Of a stretch of 48,366 nt of DNA, positions 1 to 8,578 are shown in pieces. The position numbers and the translations under genes were made by a program. The notes beneath the pieces were generated by a model. It saw only the letters and a list, made by a program, of their open reading frames with translations. It ran no database searches and was not told the origin of the DNA. Every line of letters begins with the position of its first letter. The first letter of the stretch is position 1. The stretch is from Nitrosospira sp. (GTDB taxonomy: Bacteria > Pseudomonadota > Gammaproteobacteria > Burkholderiales > Nitrosomonadaceae): assembly GCA_013450215.1 (NCBI GenBank), contig JACDSH010000058.1:1-48366 (forward strand), in the 5' to 3' direction.

Positions 1-70
1 AGCACCACAAACATCAGGTGCAATATTACCTTTGCATTTCCCCTGTCCTGCTATGCTTGACAAATCACCC

Positions 71-490
71 TTACTCGCCTGCATGCGCAGTAAGAAATAA
101 TGATTTCTCGAGCGAAGAAAAGAAATCTTGATAATGTTTCGGATCTTCGATCGGACTTACGTTGAATTGGGCATTTGCCCGCACCAGCATACGATCATTT
201 CCTTTCGACCTAACTGAAACCGTTATTCTAATTATGTTTCGATCTTGTTTCGTTGCGCTTACGCTCCCAAGCATCAAATCTGCACGGTCGATTACAAAAC
301 CAAGGTCTTGAAGAGTTGAAATTGCTGCCCTTAGTACCTTTTCTTTATCACCTGTTTCGAATGTGCGTGACTGATAGCTACGCTTCTGAAGCTGAGTCTC
401 ATCGCCCATATCAAGCACGCGCTGGTTGGTTGTGGCACACCCACTCAACAGCGAAACACATACCAAAATGACTGGAAGCAGAAGTTTCAT
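71..490 (-). CDS. small outer-membrane-type lipoprotein, paralogue of its upstream neighbour
   Basis: The 139-residue protein starts with a short lipoprotein signal peptide ending in the lipobox LLSGC (Cys about residue 18), so it should be lipidated and exported. The mature part has no enzyme motif I recognise. A segment near residues 55-80 (TLQDLGFVIDRADLMLGSVSATK) closely resembles the neighbouring lipoprotein (VLQDLGFNLENSETKLGVITASK), and both end with a YQDFF...KS.FL pattern, so the two are tandem duplicates. The ATG overlaps the neighbour's stop as ATGA, indicating translational coupling in one operon. The Asp after CATT does not follow the Cys directly, so outer-membrane sorting is more likely than inner-membrane retention. 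The function is unknown. Confidence 0.8.
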   Translation of the reverse strand: MKLLLPVILVCVSLLSGCATTNQRVLDMGDETQLQKRSYQSRTFETGDKEKVLRAAISTLQDLGFVIDRADLMLGSVSATKQDRNIIRITVSVRSKGNDRMLVRANAQFNVSPIEDPKHYQDFFSSLEKSLFLTAHAGE

Positions 491-1020
491 ATTTTTTGAG
501 CCTCAAGAAAGATGGATTTTGAAACCTTCTCAAAGAAATCTTGGTAGAGCTGGGGGTCGCTGAGGGTTTCACCGAAAACGCTATTGTCAGTGCGCCGCAC
601 GAGGCGCTGAAAAGTGGCCCGCACAAAATATTTATCAGTCATTGCGTTACCATTGCTGTCGATAACTGGTCGGATAACAAGAGCTACGCGGATAGTTTGA
701 TCTCTACTTGTGGGCATTACAGCACCGGTTAGGACAGCGAAAACGATTGCTGCTGCAATCTCACCCCCTTGGATGGCATCTCGTTCTTTGCTTGCTGTAA
801 TGACACCGAGCTTGGTTTCTGAATTCTCAAGATTGAACCCGAGATCCTGAAGCACGTTTGCACCTGCGGTAATCAAGTCGGCTTCAGTGATTCCGTCATA
901 GCGTCGCGTTTCTAGTTGCCGTTGTTGTAGAAGCTGTGGCGTGGCAACAAAAATGTCTGGCGGTATGGCCACGCAGCCAGTGAGGAGGAGTGTGATCAGT
1001 AATGTTGATAGGCTCTTCAC
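487..1020 (-). CDS. lipoprotein, paralogue of the downstream lipoprotein
   Basis: This is a lipoprotein with signal sequence and lipobox LLLTGC. The frame is open to a GTG at 1053, but a second GTG at 1020 gives a more typical short n-region (VKSLSTLLITLL) and lies just after the stop of the upstream gene, so I prefer it. The body carries the same core as the next gene downstream (VLQDLGFNLENSE..LGVITASKERDA). It also has an extra hydrophobic insert, AAAIVFAVLTGAVMP, and a stretch with alternating polarity (TIRVALVIRPV). It lies in the middle of a three-gene leftward operon. I cannot assign a function. It may belong to an uncharacterised envelope lipoprotein family. Confidence 0.78.
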   Translation of the reverse strand: MKSLSTLLITLLLTGCVAIPPDIFVATPQLLQQRQLETRRYDGITEADLITAGANVLQDLGFNLENSETKLGVITASKERDAIQGGEIAAAIVFAVLTGAVMPTSRDQTIRVALVIRPVIDSNGNAMTDKYFVRATFQRLVRRTDNSVFGETLSDPQLYQDFFEKVSKSIFLEAQKI

Positions 1021-1021
1021 C

Positions 1022-1432
1022 TTAGAACCTTGTTGTGTGATACGCGAATTCACGTACCTTTTTATCCTGGTCGTACTTTATGATGATGGTTAGCGTTCTT
1101 TGTGATGTTGATGATGCGCCAGAAGAGCCTGACGTTAAGAATCGTATGCCTGCATCGCTTTGTGAAAAAACCTGATCAGTAGCGATTTTGTCATAAATCC
1201 ATACTTCCCGTCCTTGTTCATCTGTTGAGACAATATTAGGAGAACCTAATGCTGCTGCAACTTCCGCGCCAGACATGCCCTTTTTGATTTCTTTTTGGAC
1301 TGTTCCAACAGTAACTTTATCGCCACTGTCATCCTGAACATCTTTCCTTTGATAACTTGCCGACGCACATCCGGCGAGTAGAGAAACCATCAGAAGCGCT
1401 AAGAACAAAGAGTTCCTTGATTTTGTAGGCAT
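1022..1432 (-). CDS. BamE/SmpA-like small lipoprotein
   Basis: I chose the ATG at 1432 because it follows a good Shine-Dalgarno sequence (GGGAGAATAAAC) and starts a canonical lipoprotein signal (MPTKSRNSLFLALLMVSLLAGC). The frame extends further upstream to 1474 without a better start. After the lipid Cys comes a stretch, V.KEIKKGMSGAEVAAALGSPNIVSTDEQGREVWIYDK, that matches the BamE/SmpA/OmlA-type pattern: G.s..eV...lG.P....d..g...W.Y. That fold occurs in the outer-membrane protein assembly factor BamE and in many unrelated small lipoproteins. The gene is first in a three-lipoprotein operon, so an envelope role is likely, but equivalence to BamE itself is not supported. Confidence 0.72.
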   Translation of the reverse strand: MPTKSRNSLFLALLMVSLLAGCASASYQRKDVQDDSGDKVTVGTVQKEIKKGMSGAEVAAALGSPNIVSTDEQGREVWIYDKIATDQVFSQSDAGIRFLTSGSSGASSTSQRTLTIIIKYDQDKKVREFAYHTTRF

Positions 1433-1611
1433 GTTTATTCTCCCTATGTATAGAAAACCAGACCCATACTCCAAGTTTTATTCTAGACTAGAAGGCCTAG
1501 CAATGTATGATAAGTACACATAGAATCTACTGCCCATGCGGGTGAGTAAGGCCAGAACTATTGTGCTTATTAGGTTTTCTGGCCTTGTGTGGACTTCTTT
1601 GGACTATCTGT

Positions 1612-1686
1612 TGGTGGGCGGTACTGGGATCGAACCAGTGGCTTCCACCGTGTGAAGGTGGCACTCTACCGCTGAGTTAACCGCCC
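1612..1686 (-). tRNA. tRNA-Val (anticodon CAC)
   Basis: The reverse strand folds into a full cloverleaf: acceptor stem GGGCGGT/ACCGCCC, D arm with AGCGGTAGAGT, anticodon stem CCACC/GGTGG around loop TTCACAC (anticodon CAC), and T arm with GGTTCGATCC. The 3' CCA is encoded. It reads GUG codons. It lies divergently upstream of gltX. Confidence 0.96.
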
Positions 1687-1827
1687 AAACGAGGCGCAAT
1701 TAGAGCATGGACCCTCACCCCTGGTCAACGCACCGGGAATCTGAAAGACTTCGATGTAACTATATTACAGGCCTGGATCGCGTAAAATGACGGGCTCCTC
1801 CAACCCTTCATAATTGGCATTCTCATC

Positions 1828-3219
1828 ATGATTCGTACTCGCTTTGCTCCCAGCCCTACCGGTTACCTTCATATTGGTGGGGCGCGTACTGCTCTTTTCT
1901 CATGGGCCTACGCACGCAGGCACGGCGGTAAATTTATCCTGCGGATCGAAGATACCGACCTTGAGCGCTCTACAGCTCAGTCCACCCAAGCAATCCTTGA
2001 TGGCATGGCTTGGCTCGGGTTGGATTACGATGAGGGCCCCTTCTACCAGATGCACCGACTGGCACGCTATCATGAACTGGCGGAACAGTTACTACGAACA
2101 GGCAACGCTTACCACTGCTATGCCAGCAAGGAAGAGCTGGATGTGATGCGTGAACAGCAGCGTGCGGCTGGACTAAAGCCTAGGTATGACGGGCGCTGGA
2201 GAGACTCTAAGAAGACTCCACCAAGCGGGGTAAAGCCAGTCGTGCGAATAAAGAACCCCTCAGATGGGCACGTGGTATTTGAGGATCTAGTCAAGGGACG
2301 CATCGTAGTCTCGAATAATGAGCTGGATGATCTGGTGCTACTGCGTGCTGACGGAGTGCCGACCTATAACTTTGGAGTAGTAATCGACGATCTCGATATG
2401 AATATCAGCCACATAATCCGAGGAGATGATCATGTTAACAACACCCCCAGGCAGATCAATATACTCAAGGCCTTAGGGGGCGCCCTTCCACAGTATGCGC
2501 ATGTACCGATGATACTCGGCTCAGATGGTGAGCGTTTATCCAAGAGACATGGTGCAGTGTCGGTGATGCAGTACCTAGAGGATGGCTATCTTCCAGAAGC
2601 TCTATTGAATTATCTAGCACGGCTCGGATGGTCACATGGTGATGAGGAGATCTTTAGCAGTGAGCAAATGATCGAGTGGTTTGATCTTGCTTCCATCAAC
2701 TGTGCCCCCGCAAAATTCAATCCGGAGAAGTTAAGCTGGTTAAATCAGCAATATCTCAAAACGGCAGATAATACTCGTCTAGCGGAACTAGTGACACCAT
2801 TCCTTGAGACAGATGGGTGTAATACTGCGACAGGACCAGATCTTTTAAATGTGGTGGGTCTTCTCAAGGAACGGGTCAATACATTGGCAGAGTTGGCCGA
2901 TGCAGCCGTCTACTTCTTTCGCCCGTTGGAGCCCTCTAATGAACTCAAGGTATTGTACTTCAGCAGCGAGGTAAGGCCTGCGATGGTCGATCTAATGGGT
3001 CAACTTACGTCGGCCGAGTGGGACCGTCAGATCATCCATGATTCAATCAAGGCTGCTGCCACCAAGCACGGGCTAAAAATGCCCAAGGTCGCGATGCCAC
3101 TACGGGTGATGGTGACAGGTGAGGCTCAAACCCCATCGATCGATGCGGTGCTGGAACTGCTCGGCAAAGAAGAAACTCTAAAACGTATGAACAACCGCCT
3201 GACTGATTTCCCTGACTAA
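1828..3219 (+). CDS. gltX: glutamyl-tRNA synthetase
   Basis: Class I aminoacyl-tRNA synthetase that charges tRNA-Glu with glutamate in the cytoplasm. The 463-residue length is normal for a bacterial GluRS. The N-terminal catalytic Rossmann fold begins with RFAPSPTGYLHIGGARTAL, carrying the HIGH signature as HIGG. The second ATP-binding motif appears as ERLSKRHGA near residue 236, as usual for GltX. The C-terminal third is the alpha-helical anticodon-binding domain. The insertion that carries zinc-binding cysteines in E. coli has only one Cys here (HCYASKEEL), so zinc binding is doubtful. There is no strong Shine-Dalgarno sequence before the ATG. The gene stands alone, divergent from tRNA-Val and convergent with msrB. 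Confidence 0.97.
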   Translation: MIRTRFAPSPTGYLHIGGARTALFSWAYARRHGGKFILRIEDTDLERSTAQSTQAILDGMAWLGLDYDEGPFYQMHRLARYHELAEQLLRTGNAYHCYASKEELDVMREQQRAAGLKPRYDGRWRDSKKTPPSGVKPVVRIKNPSDGHVVFEDLVKGRIVVSNNELDDLVLLRADGVPTYNFGVVIDDLDMNISHIIRGDDHVNNTPRQINILKALGGALPQYAHVPMILGSDGERLSKRHGAVSVMQYLEDGYLPEALLNYLARLGWSHGDEEIFSSEQMIEWFDLASINCAPAKFNPEKLSWLNQQYLKTADNTRLAELVTPFLETDGCNTATGPDLLNVVGLLKERVNTLAELADAAVYFFRPLEPSNELKVLYFSSEVRPAMVDLMGQLTSAEWDRQIIHDSIKAAATKHGLKMPKVAMPLRVMVTGEAQTPSIDAVLELLGKEETLKRMNNRLTDFPD

Positions 3220-3240
3220 TGGAATTGTCGGAGCTTGCAA

Positions 3241-3897
3241 TTAGGGCTTAGATTTGATCGGACTCGAGGCAACACCCGGCTTAATCAGACCTGCTTTTAC
3301 AAAGGGGGCAAGATAAGTTCCATAACCCTGTTCAGCCATCTCCTCCAAAGGCACAAAGCTCAAAGATGCTGAATTGATGCAGTAACGTAACCGAGTGGGC
3401 CCTGGGCCATCATTAAATACATGCCCCAGATGTGAATCCGCATGCCTTGATCTTACTTCTGTGCGGACCATTCCATACTCGCGGTCCTGCTTCTCCACAA
3501 TCTCTGCACCCACTAATGGCTGCGTGAAGCTCGGCCAACCACTACCAGAATCAAATTTGTCCAGCGAACTGAAAAGCGGCTCACCCGACACCACATCCAC
3601 ATAAAGTCCTGGCCTGCGATTGTTCCAATAGGCGTTACGAAAGGGCGGCTCGGTACTGCATTGCTGAGTAACCGCAAACTGCTCGGGGGATAATTTCTTC
3701 TTCAGCTCTGCCGTATCCGGCTTCTTGAAATTCTTCATGATGGTGATCTGTTGAGTGGGCGCAGGACTGTACTGTGGCACATGACCAGAGCTATGAACAG
3801 ATGTACTTATCCCGGAAATCATCCATGTAGCAATGGCAATTCCAATGATACTGATTGGTTTGATATATCTCATCAGATGCATCTGGCAAAAGTCCAC
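3241..3897 (-). CDS. msrB: peptide-methionine (R)-S-oxide reductase, membrane-anchored
   Basis: It reduces the R form of methionine sulfoxide in oxidised proteins. The catalytic domain (about residues 60-205) has the MsrB landmarks: [28 protein letters not shown] and RYCINSASL, whose Cys is the catalytic nucleophile. A Cys in [11 protein letters not shown] is a candidate resolving residue. The paired CxxC zinc sites of many MsrBs are missing. Unlike cytosolic forms it starts with a basic-hydrophobic segment ([21 protein letters not shown]) and a linker, so it is probably exported or tethered in the periplasm. The start is unclear: GTG at 3897, ATG at 3882 or ATG at 3873, none with a clear ribosome binding site. 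The last gives the most typical signal-anchor. Confidence 0.93.
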   Translation of the reverse strand: MDFCQMHLMRYIKPISIIGIAIATWMISGISTSVHSSGHVPQYSPAPTQQITIMKNFKKPDTAELKKKLSPEQFAVTQQCSTEPPFRNAYWNNRRPGLYVDVVSGEPLFSSLDKFDSGSGWPSFTQPLVGAEIVEKQDREYGMVRTEVRSRHADSHLGHVFNDGPGPTRLRYCINSASLSFVPLEEMAEQGYGTYLAPFVKAGLIKPGVASSPIKSKP

Positions 3898-4034
3898 AGT
3901 CTAAAAAATCAGATTATTAATAAGGATAACTCATTCCTAGGTTAAGCCTGTCTTTAATTAAAGATCCATAAACTCATTCTACCAGTCTGATTTTACACTG
4001 GCATAAAAGCAATGTTGCTTCAGACTGACTAGCC

Positions 4035-4256
4035 TCAATTCTGATAAGCGTACATCCAACACAGAAATAACTCCACATCTACGGCCACAAGATCAGCTGG
4101 CATAGCGTCATCTTTCCCAACTGGCTCGAGCAGTTGCGGATGACTTACGGGGGCCACTGTAGGGTTCCATCCCGCCCACATGATCTCCTCGCCATACTGG
4201 TCCACCATCGCGTTGGATGGAGCCTCGTATTCTTTCACTTCCATCTGAATACCCAT
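4035..4256 (-). CDS. small hypothetical protein
   Basis: This 73-residue frame has a plausible ribosome site (AAAGGTGAC just before the ATG) and a protein-like, acidic composition with MVDQYGEEIMWAGWNPTVAP near the middle. A second ATG, four codons in, is also possible. It stands alone between msrB and ynfA. I see no domain or export signal, and I cannot name the family. The lack of a competing frame and the start context favour a real gene. Confidence 0.45.
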   Translation of the reverse strand: MGIQMEVKEYEAPSNAMVDQYGEEIMWAGWNPTVAPVSHPQLLEPVGKDDAMPADLVAVDVELFLCWMYAYQN

Positions 4257-4429
4257 GTCACCTTTATTTACTTGAGTCGTACCAAGACAGAATCTCTATC
4301 TTGTGATTATGATATCAGCCGTTTAAACGAATAGTTTAGTAACGGCTTACTAATCTGGCTCAGAGTTCATTACGCTCTGGTTTCCATGTTATGGTATAGC
4401 CGCATATATATTCAATCCCGGGGATAGGC

Positions 4430-4762
4430 TTGGACGCCATTAAAACCTTCTTTCTATTTGGCATCACCGCAATTGCTGAGATTGTGGGCTGTTACCTCCC
4501 CTACCTTTGGCTCAGGCAGGGTAAGAGCATCTGGCTATTGATTCCAGCAGCCCTTTCATTAGCACTCTTTGCATGGCTGCTGTCTCTCCATCCGACTGCG
4601 GCAGGCCGTGTTTATGCGGCATATGGTGGCGTATATGTGGGTGTCGCAATTCTGTGGCTATGGTCGGTCGACGGGATTCGACCTACTACATGGGACGTAG
4701 TCGGATCATTGGTGGCGCTACTTGGCATGGCAATTATTATACTTGCTCCCAGAGGCGCTTAA
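4430..4762 (+). CDS. ynfA: YnfA family (UPF0060) small membrane protein
   Basis: The 110-residue, very hydrophobic protein has four predicted membrane helices. It matches the YnfA/UPF0060 pattern: an early acidic residue in a membrane segment ([19 protein letters not shown]), [19 protein letters not shown] in the middle, and [20 protein letters not shown] at the end. The family resembles small multidrug resistance transporters in size and topology, and some members have been linked to drug efflux, but the substrate is not settled. The start is TTG, preceded by GGGGATAGGC. The last 26 bases overlap the 3' end of the convergent TPR gene. Confidence 0.9.
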   Translation: MDAIKTFFLFGITAIAEIVGCYLPYLWLRQGKSIWLLIPAALSLALFAWLLSLHPTAAGRVYAAYGGVYVGVAILWLWSVDGIRPTTWDVVGSLVALLGMAIIILAPRGA

Positions 4763-6455
4763 CCATCACTTCGGGTTCACCCTTATCCTTCCGTGCCCGC
4801 ATATTATGTCGTTTATGTAATCGTTGAGGCTGATGTTTATGTAGTTGGTTAATTTCCGGAAGGTCAGGATCAGACTTGCGCATCAGGGCACTGGCATACT
4901 TATCGGCCATGGCAGCATTCAATGTCCGCAGAGTCAGATAGACTTCCCGCACCTTGTCGTGTTGATTCTGAAAGAAATAGGCGACACCCAGGTTATTCCA
5001 GGCTTCAGAATTTGTCGGATTGATCCGAACCACCTCATGATACGCATCAATCGCCTGATCGTATTGCCCCGAGTCAATATAGACAATTCCCAAGTTATGC
5101 CAGGCATCGGCATACTCTGGCTGAATAAGAAAAACCTCTCGATAGGCTTTAATTGCTTGATCATACTGCTTTGATTTACTCAACGCGATACCCAAGTTAT
5201 ATCGAGCATCAATATCCTTCGGCGCAATACGCAATGCCTCCTGATAGGCCTGAATTGATTGTTCATACTGCTCAACCTTACTGTGAGCAATACCCAAGTT
5301 ATACCAGCCATTACTGCTCTCTGGGCGAACTAGAAGCATCTCTTCGTAGGCCAAAATCGCCTGCTGATGCTGCTTCAGCCCATCGTACACCAGACCTAAG
5401 TTATACCAAGAATCGGCATAACTCGGCCGGATGCGTAGGGATTCACTGTATGCCTGAATCGACTGTTCATATTGCCTCAATGCATCATGCGCCAGACCTA
5501 AGTTATGCCAGGCATCGGCATACTCCGGCCGGATCCGTAACGACTCACGGTAGCTCTGAATCGCTTGCTCGTATTGTTTCAACTTGACGTGAGCAATTCC
5601 CAAGTTATACCAAGCATCGGCATACCCAGGCTGAATACGTAGCGCTTCGCGTAACGCATAGACAGCCTGCTCATACTGTTTAAAGCCATTGTGAGAAATG
5701 CCTAGATTATTCCAAGAACTGGCGTCCTCTTGATCAATACGTAATGCCTCGCGGTAGGCCTGGATTGCCGACTCATGCTGGTTCAGATTGTTATACGCAA
5801 GACCCAAGTTATGCCAGGCCCTGGGATCCTCTGAATCAATACGCAACAATTCACGGCAGGCCTGTATCGCTTGGTCAAACTGGCCGGAATCGAGATAGAC
5901 CAAGCCCAATTCATGCCAAGCCTCAACATACTCAGGGTCAATTCGCAGCACCTCTCGGTAGGCTTGAACTGCTTGATCATGCTGCTTGAGATTGCTATGA
6001 GAGAGTCCTAGGTTGTACCAAACACTAGCGTTCTCAGACTGGATCCGTAGCGCTTCACGAAAGGCTGGAACTGCTCGACCATACTGCTTGAGCTTGACGT
6101 GGGCTACCCCGAGGTTATACCAAGCGCTGACATTTCCTGGCTGGATACGAAGAACCTCCTGGTAAGCCTCAGCTGCTTGCTCGTATTGCTTAAGATGACT
6201 GTAAGCCACTCCCAGAATGAGACGGGAAATAGGACTTCTCGGATCGCTCTCAACCCATTCTTGTGATAATTGAAGTAGCCCCTGAAAGTCTTTCTTTTGC
6301 AGTAAAGCCGGAGCGAGGATTGACCAGTCCTGTCCATTTTTTTTTATTGTTACCGATACAGCCTGCGTTGGTTCTGCGATTGCAGCCTGAATACCCATGA
6401 CTGCAGGTGAGAGTATTAATAGAACAAAAAAAACAGATGCAAAACGCATACTCAT
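4737..6455 (-). CDS. exported tetratricopeptide repeat protein with about 13 TPR units
   Basis: The 572-residue protein opens with a signal peptide ([29 protein letters not shown]). It continues as an almost uninterrupted array of 34-residue TPR units from about residue 80 to 520, each of the form AWYNLG.a...l.QYeqAi.aYrEaLRI.P. I count 13 units by their Q-Y/H/F-x-x-A/S turns. TPR arrays are protein-binding superhelices. Without an attached catalytic domain this is probably a periplasmic or envelope scaffold. The C-terminus is short and basic ([21 protein letters not shown]). The DNA is visibly repetitive with a 102-base period. The 3' end overlaps the convergent ynfA by 26 bases. The partner is unknown. 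Confidence 0.9.
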   Translation of the reverse strand: MSMRFASVFFVLLILSPAVMGIQAAIAEPTQAVSVTIKKNGQDWSILAPALLQKKDFQGLLQLSQEWVESDPRSPISRLILGVAYSHLKQYEQAAEAYQEVLRIQPGNVSAWYNLGVAHVKLKQYGRAVPAFREALRIQSENASVWYNLGLSHSNLKQHDQAVQAYREVLRIDPEYVEAWHELGLVYLDSGQFDQAIQACRELLRIDSEDPRAWHNLGLAYNNLNQHESAIQAYREALRIDQEDASSWNNLGISHNGFKQYEQAVYALREALRIQPGYADAWYNLGIAHVKLKQYEQAIQSYRESLRIRPEYADAWHNLGLAHDALRQYEQSIQAYSESLRIRPSYADSWYNLGLVYDGLKQHQQAILAYEEMLLVRPESSNGWYNLGIAHSKVEQYEQSIQAYQEALRIAPKDIDARYNLGIALSKSKQYDQAIKAYREVFLIQPEYADAWHNLGIVYIDSGQYDQAIDAYHEVVRINPTNSEAWNNLGVAYFFQNQHDKVREVYLTLRTLNAAMADKYASALMRKSDPDLPEINQLHKHQPQRLHKRHNMRARKDKGEPEVMVKRLWEQV

Positions 6456-6844
6456 GCCGCTCTCCGATGGCCGTGGATAAAGTGATTACTTCAGCTGCAC
6501 TACTAAGCTGCTGGACTCTGAGTTGACCAGAGAATACCCCAGACGCGGTTTATCAGTCGAGCCATTTCAAAGGATAGAGTTATATTTTATGCTAAAAAAT
6601 AACTTACTTCTGAGCTCTTATGTGCTCTTCTATCGGAAGCGTTACCTATCAGCAGCGGAGATGGTTACCTGTTAATTAAAGATTGAGTAACTTAATCGAT
6701 GATGAGGTTATGCGTGCACGTCCCAGCAGTGTGGATTAAAATACCCCCTTCTTTTATGCCATTTCTTTAATCTGGATAATGCGCCGCTTAGAAGCTCTCA
6801 TGCATGGCTTCAGAGAGTAGTTAATAACCAACAAAATCTTAAAA
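6456..6844. other. intergenic region, no gene seen
   Basis: This is the divergent gap between the leftward TPR gene and the rightward Sel1-repeat gene. It must carry both promoters, but I found no convincing paired -35/-10 hexamers, no hairpin with a T tract and no small frame with a good ribosome site. Confidence 0.6.
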
Positions 6845-7438
6845 ATGAGAAATACACAATTAATTACTGTCGCTGGGTATGTGCTGACACTACTAGCGCT
6901 TCCAGTTGTAGCTGGAGATTTTGAGGATGGGCAGAAGTTTTTTGCCAATAAAGATTACGTTAGGGCGGTGGAATCTTTAACAAAGTCTGCCGAACAGGGG
7001 AACATAAAGGCGCAACTACAGCTTGGTATCAGAAACTTTATTGGCCTATCTATGCCTCAGAATTACCAGCAAGCGGCATTTTGGTATCACAAGGCGTCAG
7101 AGCAAGGGTCTTCGAGTGCACAGCTCCAACTTGGAGGCATGTACGATGATGGAATAGGTATTGAGCAGGATTACCAACAGGCCTTGACTTGGTATCTCAA
7201 AGCGGCCGAGCAGGGGAATTCGGTCGCACAGATTAAACTAGGAAATATGTACACCAATGGAAACGGGGTCATACAGGATTATATCGAGGCAGATAAGTGG
7301 TTTATTATTGCTGATGCTAGCGGTCATTCTGGCGGTAACAAGAACCGCAAGCTTGTGGAAAAACACATGACACCGGAACAAGTTAACGAGGCAAAAAAAC
7401 GTGCTGGCGATTGGACAGCTGAGCGCAAACTCCCCTAG
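6845..7438 (+). CDS. exported Sel1-repeat protein
   Basis: The 197-residue protein has an N-terminal signal peptide (MRNTQLITVAGYVLTLLALPVVAG) and then three to four Sel1-like repeats of about 36 residues (KAAEQGN..AQ..LG.MY..G.GV.QDY.qA..WY). Sel1 repeats are TPR relatives that mediate protein-protein contacts. The last repeat is followed by ADKWFIIADASGHSGG and a terminal helix with MTPEQVNEAKKRAGDW, an ending I recognise as common in short bacterial Sel1 proteins. It is likely periplasmic. The rhodanese gene follows closely, so the two may be co-transcribed. No specific partner can be named. Confidence 0.87.
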   Translation: MRNTQLITVAGYVLTLLALPVVAGDFEDGQKFFANKDYVRAVESLTKSAEQGNIKAQLQLGIRNFIGLSMPQNYQQAAFWYHKASEQGSSSAQLQLGGMYDDGIGIEQDYQQALTWYLKAAEQGNSVAQIKLGNMYTNGNGVIQDYIEADKWFIIADASGHSGGNKNRKLVEKHMTPEQVNEAKKRAGDWTAERKLP

Positions 7439-7468
7439 TCTGCAGTGCTTCATCTCCCGAGGATATCA

Positions 7469-7876
7469 ATGCCGCCAACAATGAAAAATAGTTCGACCGC
7501 ACCTCGCAATCTTCTTTTAGCCATTTTGCTGTTCTTTGGTGTTACCTGCTATGCAGAAATGCCGACCATCGGAACAATCAGTTCGACCGAGCTCTCTCAC
7601 AGATTACGCCAATCTGGATCGCCCCTCATCTTGGATGTGCGTACGCCCAGTGAATACTCGTCTGGCCACATTCAAGGCGCGGTAAATATATCCCACGATC
7701 AACTCGAGCAGCGGATTGATGAAATACCGGGGGATCAATCCCGTGAGATAGTCGTTTACTGCCAGAGCGGAAGGCGTGCGGGTATCGCAGAAAAAATACT
7801 CGTCGAGAAGGGTTATACGAATATCAAGAGTCTAACCGGTCACTGGCATAACTGGAGCACCCAATCTAATCATTAG
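7469..7876 (+). CDS. periplasmic rhodanese-like domain protein
   Basis: A single rhodanese (sulfurtransferase) domain follows a signal peptide (LLLAILLFFGVTCYAE). I chose the ATG at 7469 because it is preceded by a fitting GAGGA; the frame extends upstream to 7445. The domain shows LILDVRTPSEYSSGHIQGAVNI (CH2A-type motif) and the active-site loop VVYCQSGRRAGIA with the persulfide-forming Cys. It ends with GHWHNW. The family moves sulfane sulfur to acceptors such as thiols or cyanide. The export signal suggests it works in the periplasm. It lies about 30 bases after the Sel1-repeat gene in the same direction. The physiological acceptor is unknown. Confidence 0.88.
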   Translation: MPPTMKNSSTAPRNLLLAILLFFGVTCYAEMPTIGTISSTELSHRLRQSGSPLILDVRTPSEYSSGHIQGAVNISHDQLEQRIDEIPGDQSREIVVYCQSGRRAGIAEKILVEKGYTNIKSLTGHWHNWSTQSNH

Positions 7877-7915
7877 CGCGCATGTTTTCCTGCTGGGGGC
7901 CTACACGCTCAACGA

Positions 7916-8479
7916 CTAGACGCGCTTCTTAAATTCGTTAGTACGAGTATCGATCTCGATTCGATCACCAATTTCAACGAAGGCAGCAACCTGCACCTCG
8001 AAGGCATTACCTTTAAGGCGTGCAGCCTTCATAATCTTGCCAGAGGTATCTCCTCGGACAGCCGGCTCGGTATACTCCACCTCACGCACGACACTATTTG
8101 GCAACTCTACCGAGATTGCTTTTCCATCGTAGAATGTCACTTGGCAAACATCTTCCATTCCATCGATGAGATAATTCATCACATCAGACATATTATCCGC
8201 TTCGATTTCAAACTGGTTGTACTCGTTATCCATAAAAACATATAGCGGGTCAGAGAAGTAACTATAGGTACAGTCCTTTCGGTCAAGCACAACCATTTCA
8301 AACTTTTCGTCGGCCTTGTAAACCGATTCTGCAGTGGTTCCTGAGAGAAGATTTCTCAGCTTCATCTTGACCACAGATGCATTACGGCCAGACTTCGTAA
8401 ATTCAGCCTTTTGTACTACCATCGGATCATTACCAACCATCACGACGTTACCTGCTCGGAGCTCCATTGCAGTTTTCAT
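7916..8479 (-). CDS. efp: translation elongation factor P, Arg32 type
   Basis: EF-P enters the ribosomal E site and speeds peptide bond formation at polyproline stretches. The 187-residue protein has the three expected beta-barrel domains, starting [19 protein letters not shown] and ending with EFKKRV. The modification loop reads [15 protein letters not shown], placing Arg at residue 32 where E. coli-type EF-P has a lysine. Arg32 EF-Ps are activated by rhamnosylation by EarP, and the upstream gene in the same direction is earP, which supports this. A purine-rich leader with a small hairpin (CCCCTTTAAGGAGTGAGGGG) lies between the two genes. Confidence 0.97.
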   Translation of the reverse strand: MKTAMELRAGNVVMVGNDPMVVQKAEFTKSGRNASVVKMKLRNLLSGTTAESVYKADEKFEMVVLDRKDCTYSYFSDPLYVFMDNEYNQFEIEADNMSDVMNYLIDGMEDVCQVTFYDGKAISVELPNSVVREVEYTEPAVRGDTSGKIMKAARLKGNAFEVQVAAFVEIGDRIEIDTRTNEFKKRV

Positions 8480-8578
8480 GTTTTTCCTGAGAGTTTAATC
8501 TGTAATTATTTAGTTAAGAATTCCCCTCACTCCTTAAAGGGGTCAGTACTGGCAATGCGGAATTTTAAAAACCACGAA

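Noticed and set aside
5153-5587. 144-codon open frame on the plus strand within the TPR gene
   Set aside because: It is the antisense shadow of the repetitive TPR coding region; its own repeats simply mirror the 102-base period and there is no ribosome site.
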